A DNA stretch of 64,000 nt from PALSA-270 sp963770915 (GTDB lineage: Bacteria; Acidobacteriota; Terriglobia; Terriglobales; Acidobacteriaceae): assembly GCA_963770915.1 (NCBI GenBank), contig CAVYRG010000001.1, positions 868,001 through 932,000 on the forward strand, given 5' to 3'. Positions 26,406 through 33,686 of this stretch are shown in pieces; positions within the stretch are counted from its first letter, which is position 1; each line of letters begins with the position of its first letter. The notes beneath the pieces were generated by a model. The model worked only from the letters and a program-made list of their open reading frames with translations. It did not search any database and was not told where the DNA came from. A program made the translations under genes and the position numbers.

Positions 26406-26410
26406 AATCC

Positions 26411-27292
26411 TTACTTCGCCAAGCAACCCGGCACTTCAATCTGCGCTTTCGTATCGTAGGTGTAGTCCATATCCATGCTACCGTGGCCGCCGGGATCATC
26501 CATGTGAATGCGCAGCGGCAGCCCGGTATCTTTCGCGATGAACAGACGCATCGGCCCATGCGAGCCGCTGCTGTCATTGGCGTAGAAATCGTACGCGGTC
26601 ACTGCGGTCCCATTCACCGTGTCATCGCCAACCAACTTGGCATCCGTGAGCTGCGCTTTGGATTGGCTGCTGTCGCCCCCGGAAGCTGGCTGGTCCATGC
26701 ATTTCCAGTTCCAGAATTCTTGCGCCGCTTTGTACTCATGCGTCATCGTCGCCGCAAAAGCCACCGTCTCACCCGCCAGCATTCCCGCCCGGATCGCACC
26801 GATGGGCCCCTGCGCCAGAGCCTGGGCAATGGCCGAAGTGGCCTGTTTCTCTAGCATCGCCATCTGCATGGCATACTGCTGCGCCTGCAGCTTTTTCAAA
26901 CGCGGGATCGCCGGCGACGAGAACATCCGCGCCGCGTGCCCATTCCGCGCCACCGCGCGAATCTCCCAGTCATCGATCGTGCCCGGCACATCCATGGCCG
27001 GCAACTTCATGTGCATGATTACCTGCGACGTGTCGCCTTGCTGAATTCTTTCCGGCGGGCTGAATCCCATACCCATCGCCGCCGCCCGCGCCATCTGCGG
27101 ATCGTTCGACTGCATGTTCATCACTGTGTGGTACGACGCCTGGCTCTTCAGCAGCATGAACGACTTGTACACCGGGCTGTCTTCCGGAATCGGCGCGCCG
27201 GTCTGCGCCAGCGCCGCTTGCGCCGCCACCACGAGGCCGGCCGCCAGAACCGCTAGCGGCGCCCATGAGAATTTCGGCTGAGTATGCTTCAT
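26411..27292 (-). CDS. Secreted protein of unknown function between dnaK and dnaJ
   Basis: A 293-residue exported protein. The signal peptide (WAPLAVLAAGLVVAAQAALAQ, ending near residue 29) is clear. The mature part begins TGAPIPEDSPVYKSFMLLKS and contains helical Ala/Met/Gln-rich stretches and, at the end, a beta portion (DTGLPLRIHMDDPGGHGSMD, TYDTKAQIEVPGCLAK) that recalls DUF4412-like proteins, which sense or bind in the envelope; this is a weak resemblance. GGAGGGAC precedes two in-frame ATGs; the second was chosen because the spacing of nine bases is better. The operon-like position with chaperone genes may be accidental. Confidence 0.75.
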   Translation of the reverse strand: MKHTQPKFSWAPLAVLAAGLVVAAQAALAQTGAPIPEDSPVYKSFMLLKSQASYHTVMNMQSNDPQMARAAAMGMGFSPPERIQQGDTSQVIMHMKLPAMDVPGTIDDWEIRAVARNGHAARMFSSPAIPRLKKLQAQQYAMQMAMLEKQATSAIAQALAQGPIGAIRAGMLAGETVAFAATMTHEYKAAQEFWNWKCMDQPASGGDSSQSKAQLTDAKLVGDDTVNGTAVTAYDFYANDSSGSHGPMRLFIAKDTGLPLRIHMDDPGGHGSMDMDYTYDTKAQIEVPGCLAK

Positions 27293-27378
27293 TGGCATGT
27301 CCCTCCAATGGCCGAGCATTGTACTCGATTCCCTGCGTCCCACCGGGCCCTTCCCTCGTGCGCCGCGCCGAAACGGAC

Positions 27379-27552
27379 CTACGGGCGTGGAACCTGAGTT
27401 TCCTCCGTCCCCACCCGGGCAAATTTCACCGCATCCACATACACAGGAATGCGCTGCAGCCCTTCGCCGCTCCCCGGCGAAAACAAATACCACCGCCGCT
27501 CGTCTTCCACGAACGCCAAAAAGTAGCTTCTTCCGTTGACTTCAAATTGCAC
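27379..27552 (-). CDS. Small GTG-start protein, unknown function
   Basis: A 57-residue protein beginning VQFEVNGRSYFLAFVEDERR and ending GTEETQVPRP. The start is GTG with a strong GGGGAGG seven bases upstream; no in-frame ATG exists. The sequence looks like a compact beta-sheet (two strands, turn with ERRWYLFSPGSGEGLQ, then RIPVYVDAVKFARV). Codon use is normal for the region, which supports a real gene. I recall comparable short proteins in Acidobacteria but no function. It is the first gene downstream of dnaK. Confidence 0.7.
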   Translation of the reverse strand: MQFEVNGRSYFLAFVEDERRWYLFSPGSGEGLQRIPVYVDAVKFARVGTEETQVPRP

Positions 27553-27597
27553 TTCTCTACCTCCCCTGGGGTTCTCCCTTCACAACCTAAAAAGCTA

Positions 27598-27660
27598 GCC
27601 ACGGACTCCCCGGATTTCGCAGATCGGTTTATCCGCGACCATCCGTGTAAATCCGTGGCC
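27598..27660. repeat. Dispersed repeat with GCCACGGA ends (copy 3)
   Basis: GCCACGGACTCCCCGGATTT opens and ATCCGTGTAAATCCGTGGC closes this 63-base copy, slightly decayed at the left end. It lies immediately downstream of dnaK, and is followed by the short repeat-like GACGACCGACGACTGACGAC. Confidence 0.75.
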
Positions 27661-27687
27661 CTATGCTGACGACCGACGACTGACGAC

Positions 27688-29619
27688 CTATTTTTTGTCC
27701 TCTACGTCCACGTACTCGGCGTCGATCACGCCTTCGTCCTTCTTCTGGCTAGCGCCGTTGGATCCGGCCTCAGGTCCCGCCGCCGAACCCGATTCCGCGG
27801 CCGCGCCCGCCGCCGGCTGTGCCGCCTTGTACATCTGCTCGGCCAGCTTGTGCGAAGCCTGGGTCAGGCTCTCGCGCGCCTTCTCCATCTGCGCCTTGTC
27901 GTTCGACTCCAGCGCCTTCTTCGCGTCGGCAATCGCGTTCTCCACGTCGCCGCGTTCCGAGCCGCTGATCTTATCCCCCTGCTCGCGCAGCATCTTCTCC
28001 ACGCTGTAGACCATGGAATCGAGTTGGTTTTTGGCCTCGATCGACTCGCGCTGCGCCTTGTCCTCGGCGGAGTGCGCGTCGGCTTCCTTGGCCATGCGCT
28101 CCACTTCCTCTTTGCTCAGCCCGGAAGACGACGTAATCGTGATCTTCTGGTCCTTGCCCGTGGCGTTGTCTTTCGCCGTCACGTTGAGAATGCCGTTCGC
28201 GTCGATATCGAACGTCACCTCAATCTGCGGCACGCCCCGCGGAGCCGGCGGCAACCCAGTCAAGTGGAACTTGCCCAGGGTCCGGTTCTGCGCCGCCATG
28301 GGCCGCTCGCCCTGCAACACATGCACCTCAACCGAAGTCTGGCTATCCGCCGCGGTCGAAAACGTCTCCGTCTTCTTGGTCGGGATGGTCGTGTTGCGCG
28401 GGATCATCGGCGTCGCCACGCCGCCCAAAGTCTCAATCGCCAGGGTCAAAGGAGTTACGTCGAGCAGCAACAGGTCTTTCACTTCCCCGCCCAGCACACC
28501 GCCCTGAATCGCCGCGCCCACCGCGACCACTTCATCCGGGTTAACGCCCTTATGCCCTTCGCGCCCGAACAACTCCTTCACCAGCGCCTGAATCCGCGGC
28601 ATACGCGTCTGCCCGCCGACCAGAACCACTTCCTGAATCTTGCTGGCATCCACGCCCGCATCCTTCATGCACTGCTTGCACGGCCCCACCGAGCGCTGGA
28701 TGATGTCTTCCACCATGCCCTCCAGCTTCGCCCGCGTCAGCTTCTTGACCAAATGCTTCGGACCGCCCGCATCCGCCGTGATGAACGGCAGATTGATCTC
28801 GGTCTCCATCGTAGTCGAAAGCTCAATCTTCGCCCGCTCGGCCGCGTCACGCAGACGCTGCAGCGCCATCTCGTTACCCTTGCCGCGCAGGTCGAGGCCT
28901 TCATCCTTCTTGAATTCATCGATGAGCCAGTCCACAATCCGCTGATCCAGATTGTCGCCGCCCAGGTGCGTATCGCCGTTCGTGGCCTTCACCTCCACCA
29001 CGCCTTCGCCGACTTCCAGCACCGAAATGTCGAACGTACCGCCGCCGAAGTCGTACACGGCGATGGTCTCGTCCTTCTTCTTGTCCAGCCCATAAGCCAG
29101 CGCCGCCGCCGTCGGCTCATTGATAATGCGCTTGACGTCGAGCCCGGCAATCTTGCCCGCATCCTTGGTCGCCTGCCGCTGCGCGTCGTTAAAGTACGCC
29201 GGCACGGTGATAACCGCTTCGTTGACCTTCTCGCCGAGGTAATCTTCCGCCGCCTTCTTCAGCTTCTGCAGGATCATGGCGGAAATCTGCGGCGGCGTGT
29301 ATTCCTTCCCCTGCGCCAAAACCGCCACATGGTCGCCCGACTGCACGACCTTGTACGGGACCATCTTGATTTCTTCCGTCACCTCGTCAAAGCGGCGTCC
29401 CATAAACCGCTTGATCGAATAAACCGTGTTCTCCGGATTGGTTATGGCCTGCCGCTTAGCGACCTGCCCCACCAGCCGTTCCCCGGTCTTGGTGAACCCA
29501 ACGACCGAAGGAGTCGTCCGCCCACCCTCTTCATTCGCAATCACCGTAGGCTCTCCACCCTCCATAACCGCCACGCAGGAGTTGGTAGTGCCCAGGTCAA
29601 TCCCAATAATCTTAGCCAT
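27688..29619 (-). CDS. dnaK: Chaperone DnaK (Hsp70)
   Basis: A 643-residue Hsp70. The nucleotide-binding domain opens with IGIDLGTTNSCVAVMEGG and has the other Hsp70 signatures (YDFGGGTFDISVLE, VVLVGGQTRMPRIQALV). The interdomain linker is DLLLLDVTPLTLAIE. The substrate-binding domain follows, and the lid ends in a Gly/Ala/Ser-rich tail with the final motif GVIDAEYVDVEDKK, close to the DAEYEE-type end that tethers DnaK to partners. An AGGAG lies six bases upstream of the ATG. Its promoter is overlapped by an HspR-type inverted repeat. grpE is not present in the window. Confidence 0.98.
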   Translation of the reverse strand: MAKIIGIDLGTTNSCVAVMEGGEPTVIANEEGGRTTPSVVGFTKTGERLVGQVAKRQAITNPENTVYSIKRFMGRRFDEVTEEIKMVPYKVVQSGDHVAVLAQGKEYTPPQISAMILQKLKKAAEDYLGEKVNEAVITVPAYFNDAQRQATKDAGKIAGLDVKRIINEPTAAALAYGLDKKKDETIAVYDFGGGTFDISVLEVGEGVVEVKATNGDTHLGGDNLDQRIVDWLIDEFKKDEGLDLRGKGNEMALQRLRDAAERAKIELSTTMETEINLPFITADAGGPKHLVKKLTRAKLEGMVEDIIQRSVGPCKQCMKDAGVDASKIQEVVLVGGQTRMPRIQALVKELFGREGHKGVNPDEVVAVGAAIQGGVLGGEVKDLLLLDVTPLTLAIETLGGVATPMIPRNTTIPTKKTETFSTAADSQTSVEVHVLQGERPMAAQNRTLGKFHLTGLPPAPRGVPQIEVTFDIDANGILNVTAKDNATGKDQKITITSSSGLSKEEVERMAKEADAHSAEDKAQRESIEAKNQLDSMVYSVEKMLREQGDKISGSERGDVENAIADAKKALESNDKAQMEKARESLTQASHKLAEQMYKAAQPAAGAAAESGSAAGPEAGSNGASQKKDEGVIDAEYVDVEDKK

Positions 29620-29683
29620 GGTTGGCTCCTTTTTAAGCTATAAGTGCTTTATAATCAATGCGCCAGTCATTGCGGCTGATAGC

Positions 29684-29713
29684 ATGATAGGACTTGAGTG
29701 AGTTGCTGTCAAG
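29684..29713 (-). promoter_or_regulatory. dnaK promoter with overlapping HAIR (HspR) operator
   Basis: On the minus strand TTGACA (29712-29707) and TATCAT (29689-29684) are separated by exactly 17 bases, a near-consensus housekeeping promoter 65-95 bases before the dnaK ATG. The inverted repeat CTTGACA-N7-ACTCAAG (29713-29693) covers the -35 box and spacer. HAIR consensus, as known from Streptomyces and Mycobacterium, is CTTGAGT-N7-ACTCAAG; only two positions of the left arm differ. Repression by HspR is inferred. Confidence 0.8.
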
Positions 29714-29793
29714 GTTTAGATGCGGCAGGGGGAGGGGAGGATGCGACATGCGGGGAGTCCAGAAATCTGACGGATCGGGCCAGAGTTCCAGAA

Positions 29794-30300
29794 TCAGACC
29801 CTCGCTCTTCTTCGCTTGCGGACGGCCTGCATTTTTGCAAGAGTCCGTGTAATCTTTTCGAACTCTAGCTTCGGGTTTGCCTGAAAGCGATAAATGACAC
29901 GAGTCATTTCGCTCACAGCGGCCGGAAACTTGGCCCTTTCGAGCCGAGGCTTCGCACTGTTGGCCGTGGGCATGGCCGCGATAAGAATTCCCTCAACCTG
30001 ATTGCGTAGGTCCGGACTTTCAATTACAAAGGCTGAGAAATAATTCCAGAAGTTGTGATAGCGGGCGCCTGGTGCACAAGCATGCGCCCAAAGTCTGTGA
30101 CGGAGTTTAGCCGCTTGGCCGACGTAATATGGGATGTCATCGCGATACAAGACGTAAACGCCTGGCTCGTTCACAAGGTCTAGCCCTTTTGCAAGGTAGG
30201 TCTTTTTGCCTTTGCCCTTTTCGTTCGGTACTAAACAATAGAAGACTTCGCGTGGCCACATCCGACCGTAGTGTTTCACAATTTGATTTTTCGTCGCCAT
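29794..30300 (-). CDS. GIY-YIG nuclease-superfamily protein
   Basis: A 168-residue protein. Residues around 45-75 carry the fold's signature: PGVYVLYRDDIPYYVGQAAK followed by LRHRLWAHA, that is GVY, then YVG eleven residues later, then the conserved Arg and His of the active site. A conserved Glu would be in QVEGILIAAM. The rest has no other named domain; the basic tail (AKMQAVRKRRRARV) could bind DNA. Single-domain members are poorly understood, often phage or mobile-element linked. It lies beside the RAYT/REP region and seems lower in GC than its neighbours. The inner ATG (MATKNQIVK) was chosen; one nine bases earlier is possible. Confidence 0.8.
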   Translation of the reverse strand: MATKNQIVKHYGRMWPREVFYCLVPNEKGKGKKTYLAKGLDLVNEPGVYVLYRDDIPYYVGQAAKLRHRLWAHACAPGARYHNFWNYFSAFVIESPDLRNQVEGILIAAMPTANSAKPRLERAKFPAAVSEMTRVIYRFQANPKLEFEKITRTLAKMQAVRKRRRARV

Positions 30301-30389
30301 CCTCCGCACCCTCCTCGGTGCGACCCATCCTACGCCGGATGCTCGACCCTTGTCGCGGCTCTTGAGACCGGGCCTGCCTTGGCCATGCG

Positions 30390-30749
30390 ATGGATGTCTG
30401 GACGATGAAAGGAAGTGATAAGGTGCCCAGAGTTGACGTCTATGAGTGTGAGATTCGCGAGTGGGTCAAGGACCCGGTCACGAATAAGATCATCAAGGAC
30501 CCAAGCACGGGAAGACTAAAGTTCGAATGGCGTGTGATTACCGTTGAGGAAGCTCTCCGTCGAGCAGAGCAACCCTCGGTGCGCTGCAAAGCGTGCCACG
30601 GTCCGATTAGGCTACACACGGCGTCCAAATATCGATGGACCGGTGGGCCCAGGGCGCACGCCGAGCACCTAAAACGATTCACCGGTTGCCCCCTCGGCGA
30701 TTGCTTTGACGGGGAATTCAGAATGTCGCCGACACCCGTGGAGTTTTGA
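30390..30749 (+). CDS. Cys/His-rich hypothetical protein
   Basis: A 119-residue protein of unknown family. The N-terminal half is a charged beta-rich part (VDVYECEIREWVKDPVTNK, GRLKFEWRVITVEEALRR). The C-terminal half has a probable metal-binding cluster: VRCKACHGPIRLH, then HAEHLKRFTGCPLGDC, with four Cys and several His. It is divergently arranged with the GIY-YIG gene, 89 bases apart, and the two may be a small accessory cassette. The start ATG is in MDVWTMKGSDKVPRV; a second ATG five codons on is an alternative. Confidence 0.6.
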   Translation: MDVWTMKGSDKVPRVDVYECEIREWVKDPVTNKIIKDPSTGRLKFEWRVITVEEALRRAEQPSVRCKACHGPIRLHTASKYRWTGGPRAHAEHLKRFTGCPLGDCFDGEFRMSPTPVEF

Positions 30750-30843
30750 GGTACGCAACGCCCCATGCCCCCAGAGCCTGCCCTTAGCGAACCCGGGCGG
30801 GAGTAATTTCGGGTCGGGCGCGGCTCATCGCAGCGCAAATCCC

Positions 30844-30871
30844 CGTATCAGGGCGCGTCTTCAGACGCGCC
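30844..30871 (+). repeat. REP element A1
   Basis: CGTATCAGG head followed by GCGCGTCTTCAGACGCGC, a perfect palindrome around the TTCA-type loop. It is identical to the element at 31041. Confidence 0.9.
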
Positions 30872-30957
30872 GTCACCCCATCAAAATCCAATCCACCCGC
30901 CGGAGGCGGGCTTCAATCCCACCTCGCCTCCGGCGGCTTATCAATCCTCACACTTGC

Positions 30958-30987
30958 GCGATATGGCTGAAGCCATATCCTGTTACG
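30958..30987 (-). repeat. REP element B1
   Basis: On the minus strand: CGTAACAGG head, then GATATGGCTTCAGCCATATC, a perfect 20-base palindrome. The head and the loop agree with A-type REPs while the stem bases are wholly different, implying conserved structure. Confidence 0.9.
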
Positions 30988-31040
30988 AATCGCACTAGCC
31001 GTGCAACTTCCTAACCGCGACGCCGGCCCCCGTGCAGCCT

Positions 31041-31068
31041 CGTATCAGGGCGCGTCTTCAGACGCGCC
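31041..31068 (+). repeat. REP element A2
   Basis: Identical to A1 in head and stem (CGTATCAGGGCGCGTCTTCA, then GACGCGCC); located 108 bases upstream of the RAYT start. Confidence 0.9.
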
Positions 31069-31175
31069 GTCACCCGCCATCAAACCCGACCACCCGCCGG
31101 AGGCGCACGAAACTGCCAACTAACCTGTGACATCCGTCACAGACAACTCGCGATGCCGTCGAGCACCCTACCCGC

Positions 31176-31685
31176 ATGTCCATCCCCCCACGTCGCGCCG
31201 ATCCGCTGCGTATTGTCGCCACCTCCCGAACGTTCTTCGTCACTTCATCCACGCACGAGAAGCGAAATCTCCTCCAATCAAACCGCGCCGCGGAATTGTT
31301 CCTCAAAGTCCTCTACGAATATCGTGCCCAGAGAAAATACCGGCTGCATGAGTTCGTCGTCATGCCGGACCACTTCCACCTGCTTTTAACGCTCGACGAG
31401 ATCAGCATCGAACGGGCAGTTCAATTCGTCAAGGGAGGATTCGCCTTCCGCGTCAACCGGGAATTGCGAATCAAACCGTTCTGGCAGAAAGGATTCTCCG
31501 AGGTGCGGATCAGCGACCGGGAAGCTTATGCCAGGTTGCGGGAGTACATCCAGGACAATCCCGTGAAGCGCCGTCTCGCGGCTGCGCCGGCGGATTATCC
31601 GTTTTCATCCGCGTACCGAGGCTTTGCTCTCGATCCGCCTCCGGCGGGACTTTCGAATTTTCCTGTCGTCGTGCGATATGGCTGA
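31176..31685 (+). CDS. REP-associated tyrosine transposase (RAYT, TnpA-REP)
   Basis: A 169-residue HUH/Y1 transposase-like nuclease. The HUH metal site is H66-F-H68 in VVMPDHFHLLL, and the nucleophilic tyrosine is Y123 in LREYIQDNPVKRRL, the diagnostic RAYT sequence. RAYTs bind and cut single-stranded REP hairpins and are believed to spread or maintain them. REPs flank the gene on both sides (A2 upstream, B2 and A3 downstream). The final codons CGA-TAT-GGC-TGA lie inside REP B2, so the gene end and the element are fused. The N-terminal 20 residues are Arg-rich. Single copy in this window, as usual for domesticated RAYTs. Confidence 0.93.
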   Translation: MSIPPRRADPLRIVATSRTFFVTSSTHEKRNLLQSNRAAELFLKVLYEYRAQRKYRLHEFVVMPDHFHLLLTLDEISIERAVQFVKGGFAFRVNRELRIKPFWQKGFSEVRISDREAYARLREYIQDNPVKRRLAAAPADYPFSSAYRGFALDPPPAGLSNFPVVVRYG

Positions 31686-31702
31686 AGCCATATCCTGTTA
31701 CG
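31673..31702 (-). repeat. REP element B2, overlapping the RAYT stop codon
   Basis: Minus-strand reading CGTAACAGG then GATATGGCTTCAGCCATATC, identical to B1. Its left part contains the last RAYT codons and stop. Confidence 0.9.
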
Positions 31703-31743
31703 AATCGCTTTCCCCCGCGATGCATCCCAACCGCGCAAATCTT

Positions 31744-31771
31744 CGTATCAGGGCGCGTCTTCAGACGCTCC
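31744..31771 (+). repeat. REP element A3
   Basis: CGTATCAGG head with GCGCGTCTTCAGACGC stem; the outermost stem base pairs have decayed (ends CTCC in place of GCGCC). About 40 bases downstream begins the convergent secreted-protein gene. Confidence 0.85.
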
Positions 31772-31808
31772 GCCCGCCTCCCGAACTTGGGGCCAACTCC
31801 TCTCGCAG

Positions 31809-32582
31809 CTACTGCTTATCCAGCGTGAACGTGCTGGTTCTGCCGTACTTGATGTTGTTTACCAAATAGGTCATGGTCTTGCCATCGGGCGAAACGGTGA
31901 TGTGGTCCATGGAAACGACTTTTCCGTCCTGCTTGTCGGTCTCATCGATGGTGTGATCGTCCACTTTCTTCAACGAGACCATCGTATGGCCGGGATCGCC
32001 AGCTATCTCATAATCCTTGCCATCGAACTTGGCGTCGTAGCTCTGACCGTTCGTGTCCGACATTTTCAGCCCGTTGTCAGTACTCTCAAACTTAATCGTG
32101 GCGCCGTTGCTGGAAAGATTTGCCAGCTTCTCCGCTTTCCACGAGCCGGAGATGGCATGCGAGCCCGCCGGGCCTTTGCCCACCCGGGAGGAAATCCGCT
32201 CACCGGTGACGGGCGAGTTCTCCGAGGTATCCTCAAATTTGGCGGTAAGGGTTTTTTCGTCGGCGGAAACCGTATCGGTTTCCTTGTAGACCACTTTGCC
32301 GGCGAGCATGTCGGTTTCTTCGATGGTGTTGCCGTCCAGGACTTTGATGGCCATGCTATCAGCGTAGTGTGAGCCGGCAATAGCTTGCTGCGTGCCGTCG
32401 GCTTTGATGTTGATCTTCGGAATGCAGGTTGAGCAGATGTACCTGCCGTCGCGCACAGCAAACACGAACGGCTTAGGAGACAATTGCGTGGTACCGAGAT
32501 TGGCCACCCAGGTTCCATCGAATGGCGTCTGGGCAAGAGCCGCGGCGGAGAGAACCAGCACACTGACGAGGAGCCGTTTCAT
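31809..32582 (-). CDS. Secreted beta-rich protein of unknown function
   Basis: A 257-residue protein with a signal peptide (KRLLVSVLVLSAAALAQ, cleavage about residue 18). The mature protein appears as two similar halves, each with a FDGTW or SGSWKAEK opening and alternating strands (YADSMAIKVLDGNTIEET with its echo HTMVSLKKVDDHTIDETDKQ, and VSADEKTLTAKFED with VSPDGKTMTYLV). The internal duplication suggests two lipocalin- or calycin-like barrels, an inference from pattern alone. Comparable proteins are common in Acidobacteria. It lies convergent to the RAYT gene, with REP A3 in between. Confidence 0.8.
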   Translation of the reverse strand: MKRLLVSVLVLSAAALAQTPFDGTWVANLGTTQLSPKPFVFAVRDGRYICSTCIPKINIKADGTQQAIAGSHYADSMAIKVLDGNTIEETDMLAGKVVYKETDTVSADEKTLTAKFEDTSENSPVTGERISSRVGKGPAGSHAISGSWKAEKLANLSSNGATIKFESTDNGLKMSDTNGQSYDAKFDGKDYEIAGDPGHTMVSLKKVDDHTIDETDKQDGKVVSMDHITVSPDGKTMTYLVNNIKYGRTSTFTLDKQ

Positions 32583-32802
32583 AAGATCCTCCTGACCTCC
32601 TAGTTGTGACTAAAGCGGGGTCTAAACGGGCCGGAAAACAACACGGGGTTGTCGAGCGATGAAATTGTACACCTTAAATAAGCGCGGTTCGGGGGAGCCA
32701 GAGTTTTCCCCAACTACTCCACTTGCGGGAACCTGTTCCCCGGATGTCAATCCATTTTGGACGGCTATCCGGTTACACTCCTGACGTACTTCTTTTGCGA
32801 AC

Positions 32803-33642
32803 ATGCGCCTGCTCCGTTCTCGAGATGTCGAAATCGGCCCCAATGACCGCGTCTTCCGCCATCCGCGGATGCTGGCTTTGATCGTGTGGCTTGCAGGCTT
32901 CGCTGCAGGCGTCGTCATGTTTTTCCATGCCTACACGGCAAAATGGATTCCCGGCTACATCTTCGGCCCCTTCCTCTTACTGTTCCTCATGCTGACGCTG
33001 CGATTCGTGACCGCGCGCTTTCATCCCTCGAACTGGCTGGTGCGGGCCAACGAAACCGGGCTGTACGCGCAGTATCGTTCTTATCTGAACTACGAACTGC
33101 CTGCCGATGATCCCTCGGTTGTGTTCATCTCTTACGGAGAGATCGCCTCGGCCCGCCTGGTGCATGAGCGGGTCGAAACCCCCGACGCGGCGCGGCAGAA
33201 CACGACTATCACGCAAAATTTGCGCTACATCGAACTGGAATTGCCCGGCGACACCAAGGCCCTATCCGACGCTTTGGACGCGGAACGATCTGAACCGGCT
33301 CCGGCGGAAAAGCGCTGGTATGGGAGCAGCTCGACTCTTTATCGCGACTATCCGGTCACGATGACTACGCCGCCGTTTTTGCGAATCCGCTGGGACGTGG
33401 CGCCCGGCCCCAAGAAGTTCCTAGAACTGTTACGCCCGTACACCGCCATCGCCGACCCGATTTCTCTAACCGAGGATTTCACGCGCCTGCGATCCCTGAA
33501 TCGCGAAGCACAGCAGGAAAAGCTACGTGATCTCGTCCGCCGCGGCCAGGTTATCACCGCCGTCTATACCGCTCGCCAGCTCTACGGCTGCGGACTCACC
33601 GAAGCGAAGCAGATGGTGGATGGCCTGCAGCGGGAGCAGTGA
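32803..33642 (+). CDS. Membrane protein with L7/L12-like C-terminal motif
   Basis: A 279-residue protein with two N-terminal membrane helices (MLALIVWLAGFAAGVVMFFH, then IFGPFLLLFLMLTLRFV), followed by a soluble beta domain (LVRANETGLYAQYRSYLNYE, SVVFISYGEIASARLVHERV). The last 35 residues, RRGQVITAVYTARQLYGCGL then TEAKQMVDGLQ, look like the ribosomal L7/L12 C-terminal helix-loop-helix (GLGLKEAK motif), which many other proteins reuse as a small binding module. I do not know the family. The ATG starts MRLLRSRDVEIGPNDR; no close-by ribosome site was clear. Confidence 0.75.
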   Translation: MRLLRSRDVEIGPNDRVFRHPRMLALIVWLAGFAAGVVMFFHAYTAKWIPGYIFGPFLLLFLMLTLRFVTARFHPSNWLVRANETGLYAQYRSYLNYELPADDPSVVFISYGEIASARLVHERVETPDAARQNTTITQNLRYIELELPGDTKALSDALDAERSEPAPAEKRWYGSSSTLYRDYPVTMTTPPFLRIRWDVAPGPKKFLELLRPYTAIADPISLTEDFTRLRSLNREAQQEKLRDLVRRGQVITAVYTARQLYGCGLTEAKQMVDGLQREQ

Positions 33643-33686
33643 ACCAAAAGCTGCTCACAACTTGTCATCTTGACCGCCGCGAACCA

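Larger units (their letters stand above)
30750..31175. other. REP-rich gap upstream of the RAYT gene
   Basis: No gene is seen. The gap holds REP elements at 30844, 30958 and 31041 and a perfect 12-bp inverted repeat (CCGCCGGAGGCG at 30897-30908 with CGCCTCCGGCGG at 30925-30936). The CGCCGGAGGCG block recurs after the third REP. The combination is a BIME-like cluster. Confidence 0.7.

Noticed and set aside
26348..26410. Second HAIR operator before dnaJ
   Set aside because: Only the GTCATCCTGAG hairpin repeat is present; no CTTGA/TCAAG inverted pair was found.
27850..29643. A 597-codon open frame on the plus strand across dnaK
   Set aside because: It is antisense to the whole of dnaK, is rich in Arg, His and Leu as expected of a shadow frame in GC-rich DNA, and has no recognisable domain.
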